Shown in pieces: positions 1-7,984 of a stretch of 41,458 bases of DNA; the first letter of the stretch is position 1; each line of letters opens with the position of its first letter. The notes beneath the pieces are model-generated. The model was not told the origin of the DNA and searched no databases. It worked only from the letters and a program-made list of their open reading frames with translations. The position numbers and the translations under genes were made by a program. The stretch is from Ruminococcaceae bacterium UBA1425 (GTDB lineage Bacteria; Bacillota; Clostridia; Oscillospirales; Acutalibacteraceae), in the NCBI GenBank assembly GCA_002329365.1, contig DCUB01000044.1:1-41458 (forward strand). The letters run 5' to 3'.

Positions 1-19
1 GAAAGGAATGGTCATAATA

Positions 20-796
20 ATGAAAAAAATCAAGCTCGGCGCTCAGCTTTTCACACTTCGCGACTACATAAAGACATATGAGGATACGGAAAAAACCTTT
101 GAGTTTCTTAAAAAAGAGGGGATAAGCACAGCGCAGATTTCCGGCATAGGGCCTATTGAACCCGAAAGAGTGGCGGAGCTTGTTAAACGCTTCGGGCTTG
201 ACATCTGCGTTACTCATAAGCCGTTCGAAAGGATGATAAACGACCTCGACAACCTCATAGCGGAGCACAAAATGATGAACTGCCCGTCAATCGGTATCGG
301 CTCAATGCCCGCGCTGTACAGGGGTTCGTACGAAGGCGTTATGGAGTTTGTGAAAATCGCTAACGATATCGGCAGGCGCATGAAGGAGCAGGGCATACAG
401 TTTGCCTACCACAATCACGCGTTCGAATTCGAGCGTCTTGAGGACGGCAGAACTATTATGGACACGCTTGTGGAGGATACCGACCCCGACTGCGTTCACT
501 TCATCCTCGACACCCACTGGCTCCAGACAGGCGGCGTCAATCCTCCCGATTACATACGCAAAATCGGCAGGCGCATGGAGGTATGCCACTTCAAGGATTA
601 CAAGATAGTCGGAGGAGAGCGCAGGTTTGCCGAAATAGGCACAGGAAACCTCGATCTTGACGAGTGCTTTAAGGCATGTCAGGATATCGGCGTCGGATAT
701 ATCGTTATTGAGCAGGATTCGTGTGAAATCGACCCCAGGGAATCAATGGCTATCAGCTATAAAAACCTTTGCGCCATTGCGGCGCGCCACCAGTAA
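20..796 (+). CDS. Sugar phosphate isomerase/epimerase family TIM-barrel protein
   Basis: A 258-residue single-domain protein of the xylose isomerase-like TIM barrel family (AP endonuclease 2 fold). Likely metal-binding and catalytic positions are visible: HNH at 131-133 followed by E136, the strand LDTHW near 163-167, CHFKD near 189-193, and an IEQD strand near the C-terminus. Family members isomerise or epimerise sugars, inositols or hydroxypyruvate; the substrate cannot be told from sequence. The ATG at 20 is preferred over the ATG at 8 because the GAAAGG ribosome binding site at 1-6 abuts the earlier codon, while it lies at a usable distance from the later one. The gene is followed by a hairpin at 811-837 and then by a metallophosphoesterase on the same strand. 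The family call is firm; the specific reaction is open. Confidence 0.85.
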   Translation: MKKIKLGAQLFTLRDYIKTYEDTEKTFEFLKKEGISTAQISGIGPIEPERVAELVKRFGLDICVTHKPFERMINDLDNLIAEHKMMNCPSIGIGSMPALYRGSYEGVMEFVKIANDIGRRMKEQGIQFAYHNHAFEFERLEDGRTIMDTLVEDTDPDCVHFILDTHWLQTGGVNPPDYIRKIGRRMEVCHFKDYKIVGGERRFAEIGTGNLDLDECFKACQDIGVGYIVIEQDSCEIDPRESMAISYKNLCAIAARHQ

Positions 797-810
797 TACG
801 TTAAACTGTG

Positions 811-837
811 GGGGTGTATCGGGAGTTGATACACCCC
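811..837 (+). terminator. Hairpin after the sugar isomerase gene, possible terminator
   Basis: A perfect 10-bp stem, GGGGTGTATC paired with GATACACCCC, closes a 7-base loop. It is followed by TTATTTATAAA rather than a clean T-run. It lies 15 bases past the stop codon of the isomerase gene and 33 bases ahead of the next start. An attenuating or weak intrinsic terminator is the likeliest reading; the short T-tract makes full termination uncertain. Confidence 0.5.
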
Positions 838-869
838 TTATTTATAAACGTACGAAAGCGGGGGAAAAC

Positions 870-2525
870 TTGTTCAGCTTCACCGTAATTTCCGACACGC
901 ATTATTATTCACCGGGGCTCGGAACGTCCGGCAGGGCTTATGACATAATTAAAGGCAAAAGCCAAAAGCTTTTAAAGGAGTCCGCAGGGCTTTTGCGCGC
1001 CGCGTTTTCTCAGCTCGCGAAGGACGACGCATCGGATGTCATACTGATAACGGGCGACCTCACAAACGACGGAGAGCTTATATGCCACTATGAGTTTATA
1101 AAAATGCTGCGGGAACTCAAAGCCGCCGGAAAAAAGATTTACGCTATTACGGCGACTCACGATTATAAAGAAAGCGGCGAAACCGACGGCTGCGACGGCG
1201 ACGATTTTATAAAGGTGCCCGCAGCAAGACGTGCCGAGCTTTTTGACATGTACCGCGAGTTCGGGCCCGACGAGGCGATGGCGGTGCACATGCCGAGCAT
1301 GTCGTATATAGTTCAGCTTCCCGACAACTGCCGCCTTTTCGCGCTTAACGACGACACCAACCTGAACCACAGAAGCGGCTTTTCTGACGAGTGCTTTGAA
1401 TGGATATGCGACCGTTTAGCGGAGGCAAAGCGCGACGGGCAGCAGGTAATAGCTATGACGCATCATCCAATGACAGCGCCGAACGCCATTTATGAAATCG
1501 TCGGCAAAAGCGACATGTCTGCCGACTGCGAAAAGCATCTCGACAGCTTTGCCGACGCGGGCATCGGATTTATATTAACAGGTCACACGCATATGCACGA
1601 TATTTCCTGCCATTTTTCAAAAAACGGAAACTGCATATACGACATTACGACCTCCGCGCTCTGCGGATATCCCGGCGTGATGAGAAGAATTACCGTCGAC
1701 AGGCAACGCGGCACACTGAATGTCAGCTCGCTTTTCGTGACAGAACCTGTGGATTTTGATTTATGCGGAAAAAACCTTTCCGAATACCTTGAAAACCAGC
1801 TTGTGGGAGTAGTTAGGGAAATGATTGCGGCGTCCTCCCAAAGCATTGAAAAGCTTGCCGACATGGTCACGGCGATAAGCATTAGCCCAAAGGTTATTTA
1901 TAAATACGGTTGGCTTATAAAGCCGGCGGCAAAGCTTTTTTTAAAGCTGAAGATAGGCTCTGCCGCGAGGATTTCACGGGCGGAAACAGGCTTAAAACAG
2001 GAGGATTACGCCGACATAGCCGACGTTCCGTTAACCGAGTTTATACTGTCTCTGGCGGTTCACGCTTTCGGAGGCGACGCGCCTTACACGCCGGACACGG
2101 CGTATTACAAAATATCAGTAGGCTTATTGAATATTGCCGACTCGTTTTTCAAAGCCGCGCGCTTTAATCCCGTAGCAAGGTTTACGGGAAAGGCGGGCGC
2201 AAGGGAGTTTTTCGAGCCGCTTTTACATAACACGGGAATCCCCGACAGCGGGGCGGTGCTGCCGCTGTGCCCCACACGCGAGCAGGTCGAAGCCCTTTGC
2301 GGCAGGGCGGGGGACGACGCGGTGAAAGAGAGCAAAAAGGGCGCTTTGATATTAACGACTTTGATATTTATTCTTTTGCTTACAATTCCGCTGCTGCCGC
2401 TGCTTGCCGTCGTACTTCTTGCCGGAGCGGCAATAAACCGTGTAAGATTTCACAAAAAGTTCAGGTATTTCCGAAGACTTGAACGCAGGATAAAAGCAGA
2501 ACTCGCGAATGAGGAAAGCATATGA
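870..2525 (+). CDS. Membrane-anchored calcineurin-like metallophosphoesterase
   Basis: About 551 residues. The N-terminal half carries the ordered metallophosphoesterase motifs: SDTH (D9, H11), TGDLTNDGE (D63), THD (H97, D98), MTHHPM and TGHTHMHD. The middle is helical and unassigned, and a strongly hydrophobic segment near residues 505-530 followed by a basic tail suggests a C-terminal membrane anchor with the catalytic domain in the cytoplasm. The TTG at 870 is chosen because the recognisable domain starts at once (FSFTVISDTHYY) and a GGGGG ribosome binding site lies just upstream; the open frame continues upstream to 657 but would overlap the preceding gene with unrelated residues. The usual GNHD/E motif reads ATHDY here, so the metal-ligand Asn appears to be Thr. 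It overlaps the next gene by four bases (ATGA), so the two are probably coupled. Substrate unknown. Confidence 0.82.
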   Translation: MFSFTVISDTHYYSPGLGTSGRAYDIIKGKSQKLLKESAGLLRAAFSQLAKDDASDVILITGDLTNDGELICHYEFIKMLRELKAAGKKIYAITATHDYKESGETDGCDGDDFIKVPAARRAELFDMYREFGPDEAMAVHMPSMSYIVQLPDNCRLFALNDDTNLNHRSGFSDECFEWICDRLAEAKRDGQQVIAMTHHPMTAPNAIYEIVGKSDMSADCEKHLDSFADAGIGFILTGHTHMHDISCHFSKNGNCIYDITTSALCGYPGVMRRITVDRQRGTLNVSSLFVTEPVDFDLCGKNLSEYLENQLVGVVREMIAASSQSIEKLADMVTAISISPKVIYKYGWLIKPAAKLFLKLKIGSAARISRAETGLKQEDYADIADVPLTEFILSLAVHAFGGDAPYTPDTAYYKISVGLLNIADSFFKAARFNPVARFTGKAGAREFFEPLLHNTGIPDSGAVLPLCPTREQVEALCGRAGDDAVKESKKGALILTTLIFILLLTIPLLPLLAVVLLAGAAINRVRFHKKFRYFRRLERRIKAELANEESI

Positions 2526-3100
2526 AAAAAGCGTATCTTTACGACTTTGACAATACAATATGCGCGGGCGACTCAGGCTCGGCTTTTTGGCTCTTTTGCC
2601 TTGTGCGTAAGCCGTGGCTTATTGTTTTTTTGCCGGTGCAGATAATAGGCGGCGTTTGCTACAAGCTCGGAATATTTCGAAATATACAAAGAAAATTCAG
2701 CTTATACTGCTTTCTTCGCGCGATTGATTCAGAAAAAATGGCAGAAAAATTCTGGAACAGACGGCAGAGGAAAATTTACCCGTTTTTTTACGAGCGGAAA
2801 AGGGACATGCCCACGGTTGTCTGCACGGCTTCACCCGAGTTCTTAATTAAGCCCGTATGCGACAGGCTGGGAGTTGAAAAGGTAATAGCGACAAAGGTAA
2901 ACGCCGATACGGGCAAAATAATGTCAAAGCCCTGCAAGCAATACGAGAAGGTAAAAAGGCTTGGGGAGGAGCTGCCCGGGTGCGAATTTCCGGAGGTTTA
3001 TTCCGATTCGCTTAAAAACGACATTCACATTTTAAAGCTCGGCAAAAGGGCGTTTCACACCGTTCACGGCAAAGTATCGGAAATACGGCTTGACATATGA
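2522..3100 (+). CDS. HAD superfamily hydrolase (HAD-IB, SerB-like)
   Basis: A 192-residue HAD phosphatase-type protein. Motif I is DFDNT (D8, D10), motif II lies in CTASPEF, and the late acidic motif is YSDSLKND. The spacing and the helical cap between motifs I and II resemble the HAD-IB group, which includes phosphoserine phosphatase SerB and phosphatidylglycerophosphate or lysophosphatidate-type phosphatases. Aromatic and hydrophobic stretches in the cap region (FWLFCLVRKPWLIVFLPVQ) suggest membrane contact, consistent with a lipid-linked phosphate substrate. It is translationally coupled to the upstream membrane metallophosphoesterase by an ATGA overlap, hinting at a shared phosphate-removal pathway. 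Its 3' end contains the -35 box of the capA promoter. Family firm, substrate unknown. Confidence 0.8.
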   Translation: MKKAYLYDFDNTICAGDSGSAFWLFCLVRKPWLIVFLPVQIIGGVCYKLGIFRNIQRKFSLYCFLRAIDSEKMAEKFWNRRQRKIYPFFYERKRDMPTVVCTASPEFLIKPVCDRLGVEKVIATKVNADTGKIMSKPCKQYEKVKRLGEELPGCEFPEVYSDSLKNDIHILKLGKRAFHTVHGKVSEIRLDI

Positions 3101-3118
3101 GTATATACAAAATATAAT
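3090..3118 (+). promoter_or_regulatory. Perfect-consensus sigma-A promoter for the capA-xylanase pair
   Basis: TTGACA at 3090-3095, a 17-base spacer, and TATAAT at 3113-3118 match the housekeeping consensus at all 12 positions. The -35 box lies inside the last codons of the HAD gene. The predicted start of transcription near 3125 leaves a leader of about 78 bases before the capA ATG at 3203. Confidence 0.85.
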
Positions 3119-3125
3119 ATATAAT

Positions 3126-3148
3126 GTGGGCGGATGTTTTGCCGCCAC
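3126..3148 (+). other. Hairpin at the 5' end of the capA leader
   Basis: GTGGGCGG can pair with CCGCCAC across an 8-base loop with one bulged G. It lies immediately downstream of the predicted transcription start, so it would sit at the very 5' end of the mRNA, where such stems often slow RNA decay. I recognise no known riboswitch in the rest of the leader. Confidence 0.4.
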
Positions 3149-3202
3149 AAAATGCAGATGTCTTTTTGGAATATTTGAATAATTATTAAGGGATGTTTCG
3201 TT

Positions 3203-4582
3203 ATGAAGAATGTAAAGGCATCGTCTTTGCTCGTCACAATACTGCTTATTGCGCTTTGCGGTGCGGCAATATACGCTATAAACCGTGTGCCCGAGTCAAA
3301 CCCGCTTTCCGAGGAGCCCGGCAGTATCACGGGAGTGTCTGAAAACGTCACCGACGCTTCGCCGCGGGACGACACGGAAATTGCCGCGCTTGCCGAAAAG
3401 ATAGCCGCAAAAGACGGTTCGCTGTCTGTAGAGCTGCTTGCCTACTGCGGAAAAAGCTTCGGCGCCGAAGTTCTCACAACTATACTGTCCGCCGTGGAGG
3501 ACGGCACCTACACATCTGACATGTGGCACGCCCTGACGGGCAACACGCTTACAGTAATCGGCGACATGATGAGCGGCGCCATAAAAACCGACAAAAGCAT
3601 ACATGTGCTTGAAAACTCCGACGACGGCAGTATAGAAATAGGCTTTGTGGGCGACATTAATCTTGCCGACACATGGACGCTCATGCAGCATTATAAAACC
3701 ACTTCCGGGCTGTCAAGCTGCCTTTCGCCCGAGCTTATAAAGATGATGAACGAAGCGGACATAATGTTTGCAAACAACGAGTTTACCTTCTCAAGCGGCG
3801 GCGAGGCACAAAAGGGCAAGAGCTACACGTTTAGAGCCGACCCGAAAAACGTTTCAATGCTTAAAGACCTCGGAATCGACATTGTTTCAACAGCAAACAA
3901 CCACATTTACGATTACGGAGCGGAGGCGTTTGCCGACACCTTCAAAACACTTGACGGCGCGGGCATAGCGCACGTCGGGGCGGGAAAAAACATTGAGGAG
4001 GCTTCCGCCGCTCAGTATTACATAATCAACGGCAGAAAAATAGCGTTTGTTTCTGCGGGAGAAACCTATGCGCAGTACAGAACTCCTGCCGCGGGAAGGG
4101 ATAAAGAGGGAATACTGCCAATCGAGACAAAAAGCGAGGCTGTCGCGTCAGTCAAGGCGGCAGCCGCCAAAAGCGACTATGTTATAATATACGCCCACTG
4201 GGGCTACGAGAATTTAAGCTGGTATTCGGACGAGCAGGTAGACCTTGCGAGGGCGTTTATAGACGCGGGCGCGGACGCTGTTGTCGGCACCCATCCTCAC
4301 GTTCTTCAGGGCATGGAATTTTACAACGACAAGCTTATAGCGTACAGCTTGGGCAACTTCTGGTTCAACACAAAAACAATGGACACAGGGCTTCTTAAGC
4401 TTACAATCGACGAGGGAGGAAACATAACTCCCGTGTTCTACCCGTGCCTGCAGTCGGGGGGCAAAACAACGCTTCTGACTTCAGCAGCCGAAAAAGAAAA
4501 GGTGTTCTATTTTATAGAGGGCCATTCAAGGAACTGGGGAATAGACATCAAGGAAGACGGAACGGTAACAAAGGCAAAATAG
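3203..4582 (+). CDS. CapA family metallophosphatase-fold protein (PgsA/CapA-like)
   Basis: A 459-residue protein with an N-terminal membrane segment (residues 7-26, VTILLIALCGAAIYAI) and an extracytoplasmic CapA domain from about residue 145. CapA hallmarks are present: GFVGDINL (D151), ANNEF (191-193), STANNHIYDYG, YAHWGYE, GTHPHVLQG and YSLGNFWF. The family is related to calcineurin-like metallophosphatases and is found in poly-gamma-glutamate synthesis loci, but most clostridial members are not in such loci and have no assigned reaction. Residues 30-140 are a poorly conserved linker. The gene has a strong promoter and an ATG preceded by AAGGGATG. It is 22 bases ahead of a xylanase gene, so both are probably made from one mRNA. 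A polyglutamate role is not supported by the neighbours. Confidence 0.85.
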   Translation: MKNVKASSLLVTILLIALCGAAIYAINRVPESNPLSEEPGSITGVSENVTDASPRDDTEIAALAEKIAAKDGSLSVELLAYCGKSFGAEVLTTILSAVEDGTYTSDMWHALTGNTLTVIGDMMSGAIKTDKSIHVLENSDDGSIEIGFVGDINLADTWTLMQHYKTTSGLSSCLSPELIKMMNEADIMFANNEFTFSSGGEAQKGKSYTFRADPKNVSMLKDLGIDIVSTANNHIYDYGAEAFADTFKTLDGAGIAHVGAGKNIEEASAAQYYIINGRKIAFVSAGETYAQYRTPAAGRDKEGILPIETKSEAVASVKAAAAKSDYVIIYAHWGYENLSWYSDEQVDLARAFIDAGADAVVGTHPHVLQGMEFYNDKLIAYSLGNFWFNTKTMDTGLLKLTIDEGGNITPVFYPCLQSGGKTTLLTSAAEKEKVFYFIEGHSRNWGIDIKEDGTVTKAK

Positions 4583-4604
4583 ACATATTAACGGAGGAAA
4601 AACG

Positions 4605-5747
4605 ATGTCGGACTTTATTAATTCACTTGATTTCGGAATGGTAACAGACGTTATTTACAGGTTTCTTTCGCTGTTTATGCCTGTCGTCCTTTTCCTGTCG
4701 GGAACATCCGCTTACGAGCTTGATTATTCAGACATGCTCAATAACAGCGAATATACGGGGCTTTGCACGGTGTATGAGGATTACTTTCCCATAGGCTCCG
4801 CCATCGGCTCACACACCCTGAACGACCCGGAGTGTGCCGAGTTTGTCCTTAAAAACTTTAATTCCCTTACATTCGAGTATGAGCTGAAGCAGCCTATTAT
4901 CTGCCCTGCCGAGGGCGCGTGGAACTTTTCGGGCGCGGATAAAGTAGCAGATTTCGCGCGTGAGCACGGTCTTAAGCTCCGCGGACACACTCTCCTGTGG
5001 GGCGCCGAGGCTCCCGATAACTGGATGGTGTACGACGAGAACAACAACCTAGTCAGCAAAGAGGTTTTTTACGGGCGGCTGTACAACTACATGCAAACAA
5101 TTATAACAAGATATGACGACGTTGTGGACGTCTGGGACGTTGTAAACGAGCCGTGCCACCATGGCAGAGACAGAATGCTTGACAACGACGCTCTTTACAG
5201 AATCTGCGGCGAGGAATACCTTGACAAGGCGTTTGAGTTCGCAAGGGAGTTTGCGGGGGAGAACGACAAGCTTATCCTGAACGAAACAAAAGTGCTTTAC
5301 AACAAGGTAAAGGAAAACAACCTTTATAAAACACTTGAAAGGCTTCTTGCAAGAGGCGTTCCCGTCGACGGCGTTGGTATACAAGGTCACGTCGACACAC
5401 TGAGCTACAAGGAAACAGCCGGAAGGCTTGATTCGGTTATAAAGCGCTTTTCAAAGCTCGGCATCGAAATCCAGATAACCGAAATTGATATGACAGCCTA
5501 TTCCTATGACATTCAAAAGCAGTACGACGAGCTGCCCAAATGGATCGAGCAGTTTCAGATATTAAAATACAAAAGAATGTTTGAAGTTTTAAGAAAGCAT
5601 TCCGATGTTATTACAAGCGTTACCTTCTGGGGAATTGACGACGCGCATTCGTACCTTGTCACAGGACCCGGCAGAGAGGACTGGGGGCTCCTGTTTGATA
5701 AATACGGCAAACCGAAGCAGTCCTTTTACGCCGTGTGCGATTTTTAA
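4605..5747 (+). CDS. Endo-1,4-beta-xylanase, glycoside hydrolase family 10
   Basis: A 380-residue GH10 enzyme without a carbohydrate-binding module. The acid/base lies in VWDVVNEP (E182) and the nucleophile in IQITEIDMT (E293); H128 and W132 of GHTLLW, H262 of IQGH, and the tryptophan in TFWGIDD are kept. It hydrolyses internal beta-1,4-xylosidic bonds of xylan. The N-terminus (residues 16-36, hydrophobic FLSLFMPVVLFLSG) looks like a signal or signal anchor but lacks a clearly basic start. The consensus ENEMK near the -1/-2 subsites reads EYELK and the WHSQ segment reads WGAE, so substrate binding may differ from textbook xylanases. The ATG follows a GGAGG site with good spacing. It lies 22 bases after capA. 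Confidence 0.88.
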   Translation: MSDFINSLDFGMVTDVIYRFLSLFMPVVLFLSGTSAYELDYSDMLNNSEYTGLCTVYEDYFPIGSAIGSHTLNDPECAEFVLKNFNSLTFEYELKQPIICPAEGAWNFSGADKVADFAREHGLKLRGHTLLWGAEAPDNWMVYDENNNLVSKEVFYGRLYNYMQTIITRYDDVVDVWDVVNEPCHHGRDRMLDNDALYRICGEEYLDKAFEFAREFAGENDKLILNETKVLYNKVKENNLYKTLERLLARGVPVDGVGIQGHVDTLSYKETAGRLDSVIKRFSKLGIEIQITEIDMTAYSYDIQKQYDELPKWIEQFQILKYKRMFEVLRKHSDVITSVTFWGIDDAHSYLVTGPGREDWGLLFDKYGKPKQSFYAVCDF

Positions 5748-5767
5748 GGCTTTTCGTTATGTTGAAG

Positions 5768-5787
5768 GGACACGGCGCGCCGTGTCC
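5768..5787. repeat. Perfect 20-bp intergenic palindrome, GGACACGG class
   Basis: GGACACGGCGCGCCGTGTCC is its own reverse complement. Related imperfect copies occur at 17178-17198 and near 27160-27175. It lies 20 bases past the xylanase stop and is not followed by a T-run on either strand. Confidence 0.8.
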
Positions 5788-5811
5788 GTTTGAAAATTTC
5801 CGAAACCTCGC

Positions 5812-5831
5812 GGAACGGTCTTGACCGTTCC
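5812..5831. repeat. Intergenic palindrome, GGAACGGTC class
   Basis: GGAACGGTC and GACCGTTCC pair perfectly around TT and are followed by CTAC. The same 20-mer recurs at 39255-39274, and closely related versions at 5935-5953, 16975-16994 and 17139-17156. Four of the five carry the flank GTAGG or its complement. Confidence 0.85.
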
Positions 5832-5858
5832 CTACGCAAAAAGTGACAATAATGATGA

Positions 5859-5975
5859 GCTGTATCAAAAATAAGAACAGTCAAAACAATTCCCTGCACT
5901 TGTATTCCCGTAAAAGGGAAATTAACCTTTGTAGGGAACGGTCTTGACCGTTCTGAAAAAGTAATTTGATACAGC
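5859..5975. repeat. 117-bp element with 11-bp terminal inverted repeats (MITE-like)
   Basis: GCTGTATCAAA at 5859-5869 is exactly inverted as TTTGATACAGC at 5965-5975. Inside lie a TTCCC/GGGAA hairpin near 5905-5920 and a GGAACGGTC-class palindrome at 5935-5953 preceded by GTAGG. It fills the space between the convergent xylanase and htpG genes. The terminal inversion and the embedded repeat suggest a small non-autonomous mobile element, but I cannot see a clear target duplication. Confidence 0.5.
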
Positions 5976-6000
5976 CCTTTGAATATTAATCGCTCTTATA

Positions 6001-7884
6001 TTATTTCGTCATCAGCTTGCATACAAGCGAGCAAAGCTCCGTCGGGTTTTCGACGGGCATTCCCTCAATAAGCCTTGCCTGCGCGAAAAGAATCTTCGAG
6101 TACTCCGAAACCGTTTCCTTGTCGCTTTCATAAAGGTTCAACAGCTTGTCCGCTATCGGGTGGTTTGCGTTAATTTCAAGAATAAGCTGGGCACGAACTT
6201 TCTCGTCGGTAGGCATGGAATTTATGACCTTTTCCATTTCAAGCGACAGGTTGCCCTCGCTTGTAAGGCAGACGGGGTGTTTTTTCAGCTTGTTTGTGAA
6301 GCGGACGGCTTTGACCTTGTCGTCAAGGCTTTTTTGCATATATCCGAGCATGTCCTTTCCGGACTCGTTCTTTTCCTTAAGCCGCTCCTTGTCGTCGTCG
6401 CTGTCTATGTCAAGCTCGTCGGCACAGATGTTCGCGAACTTTTTGCCGTCGTACTCGTCAAGCATCTTAAGGGCGAATTCGTCCACGTTATCGGTGAGGT
6501 AAAGTATCTCGTAGCCCTTGTCGCGCACAAGCTCCGACTGCGGAAGCAGTTCAATCTTATCAACCGTTTCGCCGCAGGCATAGTATATGGTTTTCTGGTC
6601 ATCCTTCATCCTGCCCACATATTCCGCAAGCGTTGCGAGCTTATTCTCGTGTGACGAAACGAACATTATCAAATCCTTGAGCGAGTCCTTGTTAAGCCCG
6701 AACTTGTCATACACTCCGAACTTAAGCTGCAGACCGAACGCGCGGAAAAACTCCTCATATTTCTCCCTGTCCTCGGTCATAAGCTTTTTAAGCTCCGCGC
6801 CTATCTTCTTCTCAAGGCTCTTTGCGATTATTTTAAGTTGCCTGTCGTGCTGCAGCATTTCTCTTGAAATGTTTAATGAAAGGTCCTCGCTGTCCACAAG
6901 CCCCTTTGCAAAGCTGAAATAATCGGGGATAAGGTCGGGGCACTTTTCCATAATCAATACGCCGCTGCTGTAAAGCTGAAGCCCCTTTTCAAACTCGCGG
7001 GTGTAGTAGTCATACGGGGCGCGCTTGGGTATATATATAAGGGCGCTGTAAGTCGCGTTTCCCTCTGTTTTGCTGTGGATTATTCTTGCCGGCTCCTCGT
7101 AGTCGAAGAACTTGTCCTTGTAAAACGACAGGTACTCCTCCTGCGTCACCTCGCTTTTGTTTTTCTTCCAGATAGGCACCATGCTGTTGAGCGCCTTTTC
7201 CTCAACTATCGTTTCATACTCGTCCTCGGTGCCCTCCTTCAGCCTTCTTGTTTCGCAGTCCATAACGATGGGGTAGCGTATATAGTCTGAGTATTTTCTT
7301 ACGATGCGCTTTATTTCATATTCGTCAAGGAACTCGTCATAGTTTTCGTCCTCTGTTTTCTCCTTGATATGGAGCATGACGACAGTGCCGTTTGTGTCCT
7401 TTTCGCAAGGCTCTATGGTGTAGCCCTCCGCCCCGCGCGAGATCCAGCGGAAAGCCTCGTCAGAGCCGAACGCCCTGCTTTCGACTACTACCTTGTCGCT
7501 TACCATAAAAGCGGAATAAAAGCCGACGCCGAACTGTCCGATAATGTCAATGTCCTCGGCCTTTTCGTTCTCGTTCTTGAACTCGAGCGAGCCGCTTTTT
7601 GCAATTGTGCCGAGGTTGTTTTCAAGCTCGTCGCGCGTCATGCCGCAGCCGTTGTCCGAAATCTTTAATATGCGGCTGTCTTTATCGGTTTCTATCCTGA
7701 TTTTAAACTCGCTGCGGTTCAGCCCGCCCGCGTTGTTTGAAAGCGACTGATAATAAAGCTTGTCAATAGCGTCGCTCGCGTTTGAGATAAGCTCGCGCAA
7801 AAAAATCTCCTTGTGCGTGTAAATCGAGTTAATCATCATGTCAAGAAGCTTTTTTGATTCCGCCTTGAATTGCTTGATTCTCAT
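6001..7884 (-). CDS. htpG: Molecular chaperone HtpG (Hsp90)
   Basis: A 627-residue cytosolic Hsp90, the usual bacterial length. The GHKL ATPase domain shows ELISNASDAIDKL at 31-43, a DNGCGM box and GQFGVGFYSAF; the middle and C-terminal dimerisation domains follow in full. It folds or stabilises client proteins under stress. The ATG at 7884 is chosen over the upstream in-frame ATG at 7902 because AGGGTGA lies 7 bases before it. Transcription is predicted from the promoter at 7939-7967, with a perfect CIRCE operator across the start region, so HrcA repression is expected. It converges on the xylanase gene across a repeat-rich gap with no typical terminator. Identity is secure. Confidence 0.97.
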   Translation of the reverse strand: MRIKQFKAESKKLLDMMINSIYTHKEIFLRELISNASDAIDKLYYQSLSNNAGGLNRSEFKIRIETDKDSRILKISDNGCGMTRDELENNLGTIAKSGSLEFKNENEKAEDIDIIGQFGVGFYSAFMVSDKVVVESRAFGSDEAFRWISRGAEGYTIEPCEKDTNGTVVMLHIKEKTEDENYDEFLDEYEIKRIVRKYSDYIRYPIVMDCETRRLKEGTEDEYETIVEEKALNSMVPIWKKNKSEVTQEEYLSFYKDKFFDYEEPARIIHSKTEGNATYSALIYIPKRAPYDYYTREFEKGLQLYSSGVLIMEKCPDLIPDYFSFAKGLVDSEDLSLNISREMLQHDRQLKIIAKSLEKKIGAELKKLMTEDREKYEEFFRAFGLQLKFGVYDKFGLNKDSLKDLIMFVSSHENKLATLAEYVGRMKDDQKTIYYACGETVDKIELLPQSELVRDKGYEILYLTDNVDEFALKMLDEYDGKKFANICADELDIDSDDDKERLKEKNESGKDMLGYMQKSLDDKVKAVRFTNKLKKHPVCLTSEGNLSLEMEKVINSMPTDEKVRAQLILEINANHPIADKLLNLYESDKETVSEYSKILFAQARLIEGMPVENPTELCSLVCKLMTK

Positions 7885-7908
7885 ATGTTTATCACCCTGC
7901 AAATAATG

Positions 7909-7935
7909 TTAGCACTCAGCAACGCCGAGTGCTAA
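7909..7935 (-). promoter_or_regulatory. CIRCE operator (HrcA binding site) upstream of htpG
   Basis: TTAGCACTC, nine bases, GAGTGCTAA: an exact match to the CIRCE inverted repeat bound by the heat-shock repressor HrcA. It starts 25 bases before the htpG ATG and lies directly downstream of the -10 box, where bound HrcA would block initiation. CIRCE normally controls groESL and dnaK operons, and htpG of Bacillus subtilis lacks it. Confidence 0.95.
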
Positions 7936-7938
7936 TAC

Positions 7939-7967
7939 AGTTTAATGCAATTAATCCCAAAATTCAA
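7939..7967 (-). promoter_or_regulatory. Predicted sigma-A promoter of htpG
   Basis: On the minus strand TTGAAT (7967-7962), a 17-base spacer and TAAACT (7944-7939). The match is moderate, but its position just upstream of the CIRCE operator is what a repressed housekeeping promoter should show. Confidence 0.6.
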
Positions 7968-7984
7968 GCCCAAATGCCGAAAAT

